This document shows, piece by piece, positions 8,666 through 15,955 of a stretch of DNA of 64,000 nucleotides (position 1 is its first letter; the number at the start of each line of letters is the position of its first letter). The notes below the pieces were generated by a model. It searched no databases, had not been told where the DNA came from, and saw only the letters and a list, made by a program, of their open reading frames with translations. The translations under genes and the position numbers were made by a program. Location: the NCBI GenBank assembly GCA_965249175.1, contig OZ252227.1, positions 6,510,001 to 6,574,000 on the forward strand, in the 5' to 3' direction. The stretch is from CAZYFH01 sp965249175. GTDB taxonomy: Bacteria > Acidobacteriota > Vicinamibacteria > Vicinamibacterales > UBA8438.

Positions 8666-9493
8666 TCAGCGGTCCAGCAGTCCGACTAATTCTTCTAGCT
8701 CCCAGACGTGATCGGCCAGACCTGCCTCGATGGCCGGCGTGACCCGCAGGCTCTTGTGAATCCGGCACCAGTTGTAGTGCGTGTAGTGGATGGCGACCGC
8801 GTGCGCGTGATTCTCGACCTTCTTGCTGAAGCCGTTTGACAGCCGCGTGAACCGGCGCGAGCCCATCCTGAGCGTAAGATTCGACCGCTCGATGTAGCTG
8901 GTGCTGATGTGCTTCGGGTTCGGATTGCCAGTGACAGTCCGTGCCTTGCACCCCAGGCACTTGGCCGGGCTGTACCGCTTCTCCATCTCCGGGTCCGCAC
9001 CGTAGAGCTTGGTCAACGTGGCGTAGTCGATCTGCTCGTTGAACGCGCTCTCAACGGCTTCGATGTACGGCCTGTGGCCATCCGTGGTCAACTGGACGCG
9101 GGTCACGATCCTGTCGGCGACGTCGTGCATGAACGTGTAGGCCGCGCCGAGGTCGCGGGTGCCCACCAGCCAGGACGGGATGAGCTTGGTGTCCGCGTCG
9201 ATGGCGACCCACGTCCACACATCGCCAGCCCAGTCAGGCGCGGCCTTCGCGTGCTCGACGTTCTTGGCCTTGGCGTAGCAGAACGCCCAAATCTCGTCAC
9301 ACTGAATCCGCCGGCAGCGCAGGCCCCGTACCGTTTCGTCGTGGAACTGGGCGCAGGCGGTCCCAAGGTCAACCAACAGCTTGGTCACCGTGTTGATCGA
9401 CACGTCGGCCATTCGGCTTGTGGCCCGAAGGCTGTTGCCCTCGACCATTGCCGAGACGATCTGGACCCGCTTGGCCGTGCTCAGCTTGTTCAC
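8666..9493 (-). CDS. IS1-family DDE transposase
   Basis: 275 aa from the GTG at 9491-9493. The start is chosen because close relatives begin NKLSTAKR and because a promoter lies directly upstream. An N-terminal helix-turn-helix (NSLRATSRMADVSINTVTKLL) is followed by a CRRIQCDEIWAF segment, the DDE-type catalytic core (AIDADTKLIPSW; TTDGHRPY), a zinc-like CLGCKA and the ERSNLTLRMGSRRFTRLSN stretch typical of the single-frame IS1 relatives. Unlike E. coli IS1 no frameshift is needed. The C-terminus runs into the left inverted repeat. The reading frame stays open upstream to 9556, but that part lies on the promoter and is probably not translated. Confidence 0.88.
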   Translation of the reverse strand: MNKLSTAKRVQIVSAMVEGNSLRATSRMADVSINTVTKLLVDLGTACAQFHDETVRGLRCRRIQCDEIWAFCYAKAKNVEHAKAAPDWAGDVWTWVAIDADTKLIPSWLVGTRDLGAAYTFMHDVADRIVTRVQLTTDGHRPYIEAVESAFNEQIDYATLTKLYGADPEMEKRYSPAKCLGCKARTVTGNPNPKHISTSYIERSNLTLRMGSRRFTRLSNGFSKKVENHAHAVAIHYTHYNWCRIHKSLRVTPAIEAGLADHVWELEELVGLLDR

Positions 9494-9500
9494 GATAAGT

Positions 9501-9529
9501 ATTATGCGTGAGCGGTTACGCATTGTCAA
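9501..9529 (-). promoter_or_regulatory. Near-consensus sigma-70 promoter of the IS1-family transposase
   Basis: On the minus strand TTGACA (9529-9524), a 17-bp spacer and CATAAT (9506-9501). Only seven bases separate the -10 box from the GTG start, so the message probably begins at or next to the start codon and is leaderless. Confidence 0.75.
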
Positions 9530-9545
9530 GCATGAAACCAAACAT

Positions 9546-9600
9546 AGATCAAACACCTGCCGGGGCAGGATCCACTCACGCTGGAGTGGATGTTTGATCT
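9546..9600. other. Nested palindrome able to fold as a three-way junction
   Basis: Outer arms AGATCAAAC (9546-9554) and GTTTGATCT (9592-9600) enclose two hairpins: CCTGCC/GGCAGG (9556-9569) and ATCCACT/AGTGGAT (9570-9591, 8-base loop). It lies just upstream of the transposase promoter inside the element. It may act as a bidirectional transcription block or as a site for the transposase. The function is not known. Confidence 0.7.
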
Positions 9601-9724
9601 TTGCTGCGCTGCTTGCTAGACTAGGGAAAGGTTGCTGATGACCCGGTCAATCTGACAGGACAGCCGGGCCACCAGCGAGGCGGGAAGGAGGTGCCCCTTG
9701 AAAGGCTAACGCCCTTCGGGGCGA

Positions 9725-9746
9725 GGGGGCGGAGAAATCCGCCCCC
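9725..9746 (+). other. Strong hairpin ahead of the first passenger gene
   Basis: GGGGGCGGA and TCCGCCCCC form a perfect 9-bp stem closed by a GAAA tetraloop. It is followed after a few bases by pyrimidine-rich sequence with TTTTT at 9761-9765. It could be a terminator-like attenuator or an mRNA 5' structure for the gene at 9796. Confidence 0.55.
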
Positions 9747-9795
9747 TTACGTTCCTACCCTTTTTGCATTTTACAAGACGGAGGCACGAAGCGCA

Positions 9796-10299
9796 ATGAA
9801 CGCGGAACAGAAGCCCAACACGCTTGAAGGCGCTCTGGAAGAACTGCGTCGTAGACGGGACAAGCTGGACGTGGCAATCGCAGCGATCGAAGAACTGGTC
9901 GGCGGCGGGCAGGGACCGACTCAGGCCGCTACACCGCCTGCCGCCGCTCTGTCTGCCAAGCACCTGCCGACTGTGGGAACGCTGCCATCCGACGCCTTTT
10001 TCGGTATGAGCATCACTGACGCGGTCAGGAAGTACCTTGGGATGGTGCGGGCGAAGCAGTCACCCAGCCAAATCGCGGCGGCGCTAGAACACGGCGGGTT
10101 ACACAACACCTCCAAGAACTTCCCCAATACCGTTCGGTCGATTATGGCCAGGAGTGAGCGTGGGGGCGGCGACATTGTTCGGGTCGGCAAGCTGTGGGGC
10201 CTTACCGAGTGGTATCCGGGGATGTCCCGGGCCAAGCGTGGCAAGAATGGTGCGGCCGAGGCATTCACGGAGATCCCACCAGCCGAACAAGCTGAGTAA
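9796..10299 (+). CDS. Passenger protein: coiled coil plus winged-helix-like domain
   Basis: 167 aa. The first ~35 residues form a charged coiled coil (ALEELRRRRDKLDVAIAAIEEL). A Pro/Ala-rich linker follows, then from about residue 70 a domain resembling HARE-HTH or related winged helices (MSITDAVRKYLG; SPSQIAAALEHGG; FPNTVRSIMAR; IVRVGKLWGLTEW). Such domains bind DNA, so this is a likely regulator or accessory DNA-binding protein of the element. The ATG at 9796 is preferred over an upstream GTG at 9691, because the extra residues would be read through the hairpin at 9725. The nuclease-like gene follows after seven bases, so the two are probably cotranscribed. Confidence 0.7.
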   Translation: MNAEQKPNTLEGALEELRRRRDKLDVAIAAIEELVGGGQGPTQAATPPAAALSAKHLPTVGTLPSDAFFGMSITDAVRKYLGMVRAKQSPSQIAAALEHGGLHNTSKNFPNTVRSIMARSERGGGDIVRVGKLWGLTEWYPGMSRAKRGKNGAAEAFTEIPPAEQAE

Positions 10300-10306
10300 T
10301 CCGACG

Positions 10307-10648
10307 ATGCCCGGCCAGCGGTCTTCGGAAGAGTTGTGTTTCGAGTGTCGTGCCGTCTCCGGACGGACGGTGAAGCTGTACAAAAACCGCTACTACAGCC
10401 ACATTCTGCGTGAACACCCGGAGTTCGAGCGCGATTATTCATACCCGATCAACGAGATCGAAAGAGCGCTTACCCAAGCCGTCCGGGGGCCAATCCAGGG
10501 CAAAGGGCGGGCAGAGATGTACTACGGCCCGCACCTGACGCCACTCACCAACCCAGAACCAAATCAGATTTGCGTTGTCGTGAGGCCCGAAAACGGACAG
10601 ACGGGCTGGTGGGTGGTTACGGCCTACCCGGTGATGGTGTTAGGGTGA
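10307..10648 (+). CDS. Passenger protein: PBECR/RelE-like nuclease candidate
   Basis: 113 aa. The protein shows the pattern of the phage barnase-EndoU-colicin-RelE-like (BECR fold) nucleases: an early YYSHILREHPEF helix with the conserved His, an IERALTQAV helix, a central strand with YYGPHL, and a final pair of strands (QICVVVRP; GWWVVTAYPV) ending in the TAYP motif. In this fold, toxins and phage effectors cleave RNA. It lies seven bases after the winged-helix gene and overlaps the convergent DUF2283 gene by 32 bases at the 3' end. I infer a toxin-like role from the fold only. The catalytic residues cannot be fixed without an alignment. Confidence 0.55.
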   Translation: MPGQRSSEELCFECRAVSGRTVKLYKNRYYSHILREHPEFERDYSYPINEIERALTQAVRGPIQGKGRAEMYYGPHLTPLTNPEPNQICVVVRPENGQTGWWVVTAYPVMVLG

Positions 10649-10994
10649 GGCGGTGGCGCAGCGCAGAGAGCGCCTGGGGGCCGTACGTATCCAGCAGGTT
10701 CGCAACGAAATCGTGGGTGACCGCGATTGGTTTCTTCCCGAACAGCGCGGTACAATCGACAACTTCAAGCCCGGCTATTTCGTGCGTGTCCTGGCTAATT
10801 CTGATGACAACTCCAGGCGGCACCTCAACGTTGAGACAGGGCCTCGGCTCTCCAATGTGGCCGATCAGATAATCGAGATCAGCGTCATAGGTGTAGGTCA
10901 ACGCACCCCCGCCGCCCCGGCTGGGCCTGAGCCCGAACCAGTGGAGAATCGCGAACGCGGGCCGTTGAAACGCCGAGAGCACACGAGTCATCAA
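10617..10994 (-). CDS. Passenger protein: DUF2283-like
   Basis: 125 aa. After a ~30-residue leader the core matches the DUF2283 pattern: TYTYDADLDYLIGHI, then a strand with VEVPPGVVIRISQDT and the diagnostic ...EIAGLEVVDC turn. DUF2283 proteins are small, often sit next to toxin-like genes and are proposed antitoxins in some pairs, but no general function is established. Here it is convergent with, and overlaps the end of, the nuclease-like gene, so the two messages would be antisense over 32 bases. The first ATG is used. A later start nearer the core is possible. Confidence 0.6.
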   Translation of the reverse strand: MMTRVLSAFQRPAFAILHWFGLRPSRGGGGALTYTYDADLDYLIGHIGEPRPCLNVEVPPGVVIRISQDTHEIAGLEVVDCTALFGKKPIAVTHDFVANLLDTYGPQALSALRHRLTLTPSPGRP

Positions 10995-11006
10995 TGAAAG
11001 TGTCCC

Positions 11007-11312
11007 TTACTCAGACCCTGTTTCGTCAATGTGTTTTCGCTGTTTGCTCCAGCGGGCTTGAGCGGCCTTCCTGGCGCTCTCGCTACGCTGCTCCTTGCTC
11101 AGCTTATCGGCACGGGCACGACCGCCCTTGAGCCCCCCCCGACGCCCCAGCAATACCGCCAGTGGATCCTTCCCAGTGCCCTCTGTGGCATCGACAACGG
11201 CCTGGAGGGCCGCATACGCCGTCTGGTTGGCGTCTGGGGCCTCTACTCTATTTGTTGGACGTTTCCGGGCCGTCTTGGGTTTCGCAGCTTGTTTGCGTGA
11301 CCGCTTTGGCAC
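11007..11312 (-). CDS. Passenger protein: small basic protein with GGLKGGRARADKLS motif
   Basis: 101 aa. A lysine/arginine-rich N-terminus (MPKRSRKQAAKPKTARKRP) is followed by a short helix and the motif GLKGGRARADKLSKEQRS then ARKAAQARWSKQ. This motif recurs in many small bacterial proteins of unknown function and looks suited to nucleic-acid binding. It lies 12 bases upstream of the DUF2283 gene on the same strand, so the two are probably one transcript. I do not assign a function. Confidence 0.65.
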   Translation of the reverse strand: MPKRSRKQAAKPKTARKRPTNRVEAPDANQTAYAALQAVVDATEGTGKDPLAVLLGRRGGLKGGRARADKLSKEQRSESARKAAQARWSKQRKHIDETGSE

Positions 11313-11384
11313 GCCTCAGCGTGGCACACTCTCAGCGATCCAGCAAGTCGGGGGCTCCTGAAACTGAGACACTACCCTCTAGAG

Positions 11385-11812
11385 GCATTGTCTCGATCAC
11401 TGAGTCAATCCGTCCCGGTTGCTTCGATTCTCGTAGCGGATGCTTGGGAGGTAACCAAGACCCGTGCCAGCACAGGCTCGTCCGAGCAGATGCCTGCCGT
11501 GGACTGGAAAAACGACCTGACCCGCGCGTGCCGCCAGGCGCATGCACGCGGAACCGCCCGATCCGCGGGTGCTGTTCAGGCTGAACCGAGTGCGAGGATC
11601 GTCATCCGATCGACAGAGATGTCATCGTGCAGGGCGCGACGCACTGCCGCTGGCACCAGAAAAGCCCTGGCAACTAGTGGCCTGTATCACGTGAATCGAT
11701 AGCGGTCAGCGGAGCGCGGCGCTCGGCTGGCGTCGTCCAGTTCGACCCAAGTGCGCGCGGTTGCACACTTCGGCTGAGGCCAGCGCGTTGATTTATAGAT
11801 CTGTGGCGGCAC
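11385..11812. other. Intergenic stretch between two insertion sequences
   Basis: About 430 bases with no convincing gene. Short open frames exist but show no family motifs, signal or ribosome site. It may be remnant host sequence between the two insertions. Confidence 0.5.
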
Positions 11813-13250
11813 GCCGGGGATGTCCCGTGCGCTGTTGAAACTCAGCGGCGGCTCGGTTCACGACTACGCAACCATCGCTGACGACTCCCCGAGGCCCAGC
11901 CGCGCGTCGCGCGCTCGGAGGGCCGCGACGAGGGCCGGCATATCTTTGCACCCTTTCACCCGACGGAACCCCTTCGCCGCTTCGAGCACCCCGGCGGCCA
12001 CCCAGCGCAGCACCATCGTCCCACCGCGCCAACGCTTCACATTCCGTTTCACATGGCGGGTGCGGCTGAGCAGACTCTCAATGGCATTCGTGGTGGCGAG
12101 CGATCGTTGGAGGCGCTCCGACAGCCCCAGGCCGAGCACGGTCAGGGTGTCGTCGAGTCCTTCCCGCACGCTGGCGGCTGCACTCGGGTAGTCGGTGTCC
12201 AAGCGACGCGCGAGGTCCTGCAGCAGACGCGTCGCCGTCTTGACGTGGCGGTTCGTATAGGCGCGCGTGAGGATCGCCTGCACCCACGGCCGCTGCGCCT
12301 CGGGGAGATGCTCCAGGATGTTCCGGCCCTTATGCACTTGACACCGTTGCACGACGGCCGCCCGGCCGAACGTCTGGGTCACCGCGGCGTCGAGGGCCTT
12401 CGCCCCATCGACGATCACCAGGAGGCTCCGGTCGGTGCGAAGTCCGCGGCTCATGAGATTGGTCAACAGCCCCTGACAGACCGTCGCATTCTCGGTGGCC
12501 CCTTCCCAGAGGCCAAGCGGATGTTTGGTGCCCGATTTATCGATGCCCAGGGCGACCACGATACAATGGCTGCCGACGTGCACCCCATCGATCAGCAGTA
12601 CGGCCAGGTCGAGGTTGTCGAGCGGCGTCGCGCGCCACGCGTCCAACTGCGCCTGGGTCTGCGCCACAAAGCGTCGACTGACCGCACTCTTGCTCGTGCC
12701 CCGCGTGGTGATCTCCGCGCCGAGCGGCTCGAGACTCCGCGCATACTGGCGGGTCGCGACGCCGATGAGCCTCTGGTCGACGACCCGCCGGTTCAGCGGG
12801 TCCGCATCCGTGAACGCCCGCACGGTCGGCAGCGGCACCTCCGTGCCGGCGCGGCGGGCACGCGGGCGCCGAATCGCGACCTTGCGCCCGCCCAACACGA
12901 CCTGACTGGGGGCATGCCCGGCCCGGTACGCCCGTCGCGCCGCTTGATGCGCATACCGTGGCCCACACACCGCCGCCCGATCCTCTTCGAGCATGGCCTC
13001 GAGCACCTTCAGGCCCGAGGCCACGACCAGCTCCTGGAGCTCAGCCTCGGTATCCATCAGGATCTCGACCAACGGGAGGTGGCGCACCGACGGGGATTCC
13101 GATTGGCGACGACGAGTGACTGTGCGAGACTGCTGCTTCATGGCGGCTCCTTGCTGGGAGGCTTGCACCTCGGTTTAGTCACCGGTCGTATAGCACGACC
13201 AGTGAAGAGCCGCCGCTTCAAATTTCAACAGCTACTGGGACATCCCCGGC
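11813..13250. mobile_element. IS256-family insertion sequence
   Basis: Ends are imperfect inverted repeats of about 43 bp. Left, 11813-11854, starts GCCGGGGATGTCCC and ends GCGGCGGCTC. Right, 13207-13250, has the same two blocks in inverted order with an internal TGTTGAAA match. No target duplication is evident at the flanks. One transposase gene fills the element. Confidence 0.85.
11864..13141 (-). CDS. IS256/Mutator-family transposase
   Basis: 425 aa. Mutator-type DDE core: first Asp in AVLLIDGVHVG, second in LLVIVDGAKAL, and the glutamate in the diagnostic TTNAIESL. CQVHKGRNILEHLP and the C-terminal RHVKRNVKRWRGG with WVAAGVLEA complete the family pattern. It catalyses copy-out or cut-and-paste movement of its own element. 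The start is the ATG at 13139-13141, preceded at good distance by AAGGAG. An in-frame extension to 13168 has no better ribosome site. The gene looks full length and intact. Confidence 0.92.
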   Translation of the reverse strand: MKQQSRTVTRRRQSESPSVRHLPLVEILMDTEAELQELVVASGLKVLEAMLEEDRAAVCGPRYAHQAARRAYRAGHAPSQVVLGGRKVAIRRPRARRAGTEVPLPTVRAFTDADPLNRRVVDQRLIGVATRQYARSLEPLGAEITTRGTSKSAVSRRFVAQTQAQLDAWRATPLDNLDLAVLLIDGVHVGSHCIVVALGIDKSGTKHPLGLWEGATENATVCQGLLTNLMSRGLRTDRSLLVIVDGAKALDAAVTQTFGRAAVVQRCQVHKGRNILEHLPEAQRPWVQAILTRAYTNRHVKTATRLLQDLARRLDTDYPSAAASVREGLDDTLTVLGLGLSERLQRSLATTNAIESLLSRTRHVKRNVKRWRGGTMVLRWVAAGVLEAAKGFRRVKGCKDMPALVAALRARDARLGLGESSAMVA

Positions 13251-13266
13251 ACGCCCGATACGCGGT

Positions 13267-14673
13267 CTAGCAGCCCGTGGTGAAAACGCCCTTTCGTAGG
13301 TCGAGGGGCATGTGTTCGTGACACCGTGTCATAAGGTCGAGAAACGACGAGTGCGGCAGATCTTGCGCATCTCGCGCCCACGCGGGCGATACGAGGGTCC
13401 AGAGGCGGCCAAGATCAGCGATCAAGGCCTCGAAGACGGCGACCGCGCGGCCTTGGAGGCTCCGCGGCGTGCCGACGCCCGTCAGCTGCCGCATGAGGAG
13501 CCCAAGATTGAACCCGCAGACGTGCACAAGCACGCGCTTGAGGATGTTGGGATGCCCACGCAGATGCACCCGGCGCAGCCGCCCGGTCTCGTAGAGATGC
13601 GCGTTGGGGCGTTCGAGCAACTCGCCCCGCCGTCGCAGCAGCCGTTGCCCACGCGTGCCCCGAATGCGCCGACGGTTCGCGTACACGGCGTCGCGCGCCG
13701 CCGCCTTGCCTGTCCAGTTGCGTCGCCCGCGGTCCGGCTCCGAAACATAACTGCGCACGCCGAGCGCGGCGAACGCCACCATCGTCTCGTTACTGTGATA
13801 CCCCTTGTCCCCGACGACCTCGGCGATACCGGCGCCGGCCGGCAGGACGGCTTCGACGTGGTCGGCCGCCGTGATCAGGGTCTCGACCATCGTCGTCGTA
13901 TCGCCGTCGTCGGCATCCTGCACGGTGACGCCGACGATGGCCCCCGTCTCCAGGTCCACCGCATGCTCCGCGGTGTGCGCCAAGTGCGTGCGCCCGTCCT
14001 TCAGCTTCGTGATCTTCGCGTCCGGATCCTGCGGATGCGTCCAGTCGTCGTTGGAGCCTTTCTTCTTCCGTTTCCGGTCGAACCGGGCCAGCTCAGCGCG
14101 GGTCGGCGTGACGATGCCGGACGCCTCGGCCAGCCCGGTCAGAAACGCCTCGTAGCCTTCGCCCGTGTCCCGGCGCACGATACTCCGCAATGCGGCGTTC
14201 GCTTCCAACGTCGTGGCATCGATGCCGAGGGTCCGCCCGGTCACGAGCTGGGCGTCGGCCAGTTGCTGCAGCACCCACGTGAACACCGCTTGATGGGTCT
14301 CGACGTCGATCAGGCGCCGGGTGCGCGACAGCGTCGAGTGATCCGGCGGCGCCTCGTGCAGCTCGAGGTCCAGAAACTGCCGGATGCTCAGCGAATCGGC
14401 CGCCCGCCACGCGATCGCCCGCTCCGAGTCCAGCCCTTCGAAGTAGCCGAGCATCAGCAGCCGGAAGTACCGCCCCGGCGCCAGACTCGGACGACCGACG
14501 CCGTCCGCGTAGAACGGCGCGCATTGCGCCTCGACGAACGCGTCGAAGCCCGTGTCATCGAGGATCCGATTCAATCGCTGATAGAACGGATGCGCCGCAC
14601 TGCGAGGCAGGTCGCTGGTGGGAACCCACATCGATGCTTGCCGCGCCCGGCGTCGTCGTTTGCCCATCGCCAT
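13267..14673 (-). CDS. IS1182/IS5-type DDE transposase
   Basis: 468 aa. A DUF772-type N-terminal domain (HPFYQRLNRILDDTGFDAF; GRPSLAPGRYFRLLMLGYFEGLDSER) is followed by the RNase H-like core with catalytic Asp in TLGIDATTLEAN and VVGDKGYHSNE and Glu in RGELLERPNAHLYETG. C-terminal NILKRVLVHVCGFNLGLLMR is typical of the family. The frame reads through the left terminal repeat and its stop TAG is supplied by the flanking CTAG target copy, so the last residues (GVFTTGC) are coded by the repeat. The start is the ATG at 14671-14673, with an alternative two codons later. Confidence 0.88.
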   Translation of the reverse strand: MAMGKRRRRARQASMWVPTSDLPRSAAHPFYQRLNRILDDTGFDAFVEAQCAPFYADGVGRPSLAPGRYFRLLMLGYFEGLDSERAIAWRAADSLSIRQFLDLELHEAPPDHSTLSRTRRLIDVETHQAVFTWVLQQLADAQLVTGRTLGIDATTLEANAALRSIVRRDTGEGYEAFLTGLAEASGIVTPTRAELARFDRKRKKKGSNDDWTHPQDPDAKITKLKDGRTHLAHTAEHAVDLETGAIVGVTVQDADDGDTTTMVETLITAADHVEAVLPAGAGIAEVVGDKGYHSNETMVAFAALGVRSYVSEPDRGRRNWTGKAAARDAVYANRRRIRGTRGQRLLRRRGELLERPNAHLYETGRLRRVHLRGHPNILKRVLVHVCGFNLGLLMRQLTGVGTPRSLQGRAVAVFEALIADLGRLWTLVSPAWARDAQDLPHSSFLDLMTRCHEHMPLDLRKGVFTTGC

Positions 14674-14738
14674 GCGCGACAGTGTAGTACGCGGGATCGA
14701 TCGTGTCGATCCCTAATAGGGACTTTCACCACGGGCTG
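13271..14738. mobile_element. IS1182-like insertion sequence targeting CTAG
   Basis: A 1468-bp element with 15-bp perfect inverted ends CAGCCCGTGGTGAAA (13271-13285 and 14724-14738), each flanked by CTAG (13267-13270 and 14739-14742), a 4-bp palindromic target duplication. A further inverted repeat (GGGATCGA/TCGATCCC, 14693-14713) lies upstream of the transposase start inside the element. One more copy of the terminal sequence occurs alone at 34518. Confidence 0.85.
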
Positions 14739-14751
14739 CTAGCGGACCGTC

Positions 14752-15555
14752 ATGAACGGCACGAACGGCAACGGTCGCCGGGCGCAGCTCGGCGTGAACC
14801 AGGTGTTCACGAAGTTCCTTTTCGTGACGCTCGGCGACGATCCGTCCGCCGGGACCCGTGTACGCCAGGCGGGCGCCGCCATCGCTCGCGGGTTCTTCAA
14901 CGACTTCGACGCCGACGGCGCGCGTGAATCACACACCCTCGAGACCATCCAGTTCCTGGTGACCCGCAAACCGCAGGCGTGCCGCGATGGCTTGCTGTCT
15001 GCCAGCCACGTGGCCCAGGTCTCGGCAAAATATCGGCCGCGGCTCGACGAGATCGACGCCGAGTTCAGACGGCGCATCGGATCCCTGGGCAGCGTGCGCA
15101 CGCTCGACGGCGGCATTCAGGCGCCCCGCTACACGAGTGCCGAGCTGGACGAGTTCGCGTACCGGCGCGCGACCGCGCGCCAGTCCGGGCGGACGATGCC
15201 CAACGTGATCATCCTGCCGCTGAGCAAGACCGACGAATGGTGGCGGCTGAACCCGCTCCGGAGACACGCGTACTTCTATCCGCACGCCGACGCGTCCAGT
15301 GGCGAACCCGTGAAGGGACACGCGGTGGCGGCCGAAGCCGGGATCTCGACCGTCTTCCGCCGCCTCTATCACAACCCCGACGGGTATCAACGACCGAAGG
15401 AGTACGACTTCGTGACCTACTTCGAGTGCGAGGACGAGCACCTGCCGGTGTTCGACCAGATTCGCCACGCGCTGCGGGACGAGCGGCAGAACCCGGAGTG
15501 GCGCTACGTCATCGAGGGTCCGGAGTGGCGCGGTCGTCGCGTGCTGAAGTGGTGA
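14752..15555 (+). CDS. Chlorite dismutase-like (heme-binding ferredoxin-fold) protein
   Basis: 267 aa. The second half has the layout of the chlorite dismutase family: DEWWRLNPLRRHAYFYPH, a helix with GISTVFRRLYH, then YDFVTYFECEDEHLPVFDQIRHALRD and the closing EWRYVIEGPEWRGRRV. The first half also has a ferredoxin-like pattern (VFTKFLFVTLGDD). Family members bind heme and act as chlorite dismutases, peroxidases or coproheme decarboxylases. The sequence does not tell which applies here. No signal peptide is seen. The ATG lies only nine bases after the IS1182-like target duplication, so the native promoter has been separated or replaced. The gene ends over the convergent arsC gene. Confidence 0.6.
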   Translation: MNGTNGNGRRAQLGVNQVFTKFLFVTLGDDPSAGTRVRQAGAAIARGFFNDFDADGARESHTLETIQFLVTRKPQACRDGLLSASHVAQVSAKYRPRLDEIDAEFRRRIGSLGSVRTLDGGIQAPRYTSAELDEFAYRRATARQSGRTMPNVIILPLSKTDEWWRLNPLRRHAYFYPHADASSGEPVKGHAVAAEAGISTVFRRLYHNPDGYQRPKEYDFVTYFECEDEHLPVFDQIRHALRDERQNPEWRYVIEGPEWRGRRVLKW

Positions 15556-15955
15556 ACCCGTCCAGCGTCTCGAGGCGGCGGGCGATCTCGTCGCGCACCT
15601 CCCGAAACCGCTGACGTCGCTCAGCTCGGGAACCGGTCGCGCCCGCCGGATCTTCGACCGGCCAGTGCACGCGATTCGCCTCCCCCAGGTACGCGGGACA
15701 GACCTCTTCCGCGCACAACGTGACGACGGTTGCCACACCGGTGGGATCCACGGCGGACACGCTGGTGGATCGGTGACCGCTGATGTCGATCCCCACTTCG
15801 GCCATCACCTCGACAGCAAGCGGATTGACGCGTGACGGGCTGGAGCCGGCGCTCTCGACGGGCATCCTGGCGCCGAACCGCGCGCGGGCCAGCCCTTCCG
15901 CCATCTGGCTGCGCGCCGAGTTGGCCACGCAGAGAAACAGGATGCGCTCAGCCAT
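15509..15955 (-). CDS. arsC: Arsenate reductase, low-molecular-weight phosphatase type
   Basis: 148 aa. The P-loop CVANSARSQMAEG near the N-terminus holds the nucleophile Cys and the anion-binding Arg (CX5R). Two further cysteines in VTLCAEEVCPAYLG match the disulphide relay of the thioredoxin-coupled arsenate reductases. It reduces As(V) to As(III) in the cytoplasm. The gene begins eight bases inside the end of arsM on the same strand, so both are translated from one message. The 3' end overlaps the convergent gene by 47 bases. Confidence 0.88.
   Translation of the reverse strand: MAERILFLCVANSARSQMAEGLARARFGARMPVESAGSSPSRVNPLAVEVMAEVGIDISGHRSTSVSAVDPTGVATVVTLCAEEVCPAYLGEANRVHWPVEDPAGATGSRAERRQRFREVRDEIARRLETLDGFTTSARDDRATPDPR

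Larger units (their letters stand above)
8651..11376. mobile_element. IS1-family element with passenger genes (transporter-IS type)
   Basis: A 2726-bp element is bounded by perfect 19-bp inverted repeats (GGTAGTGTCTCAGTTTCAG at 8651-8669, its complement at 11358-11376). Each end is flanked by the same 8 bp, CTCTAGAG, which is itself a palindrome and is the expected size for an IS1-family target duplication. The transposase gene occupies the left third and its stop codon lies inside the left repeat. The rest carries four non-transposase genes: a winged-helix-like protein, a nuclease-like protein, a DUF2283 protein and a small basic protein. Intact ends and a matching duplication point to a recent insertion. 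Confidence 0.85.

Noticed and set aside
9493..9556. Longer transposase N-terminus starting MFDLCLV
   Set aside because: These codons cover the -10/-35 region, and relatives begin at NKLSTAKR.
11388..11702. 104-codon frame between two IS elements
   Set aside because: No motif, no ribosome site, and Ala/Arg/Ser-rich composition typical of chance frames.
12053..14742. Long plus-strand open frames opposite the IS256 and IS1182 transposases (12053-13270 and 13312-14742)
   Set aside because: Antisense of well-supported transposases, low-complexity composition and no ribosome sites.
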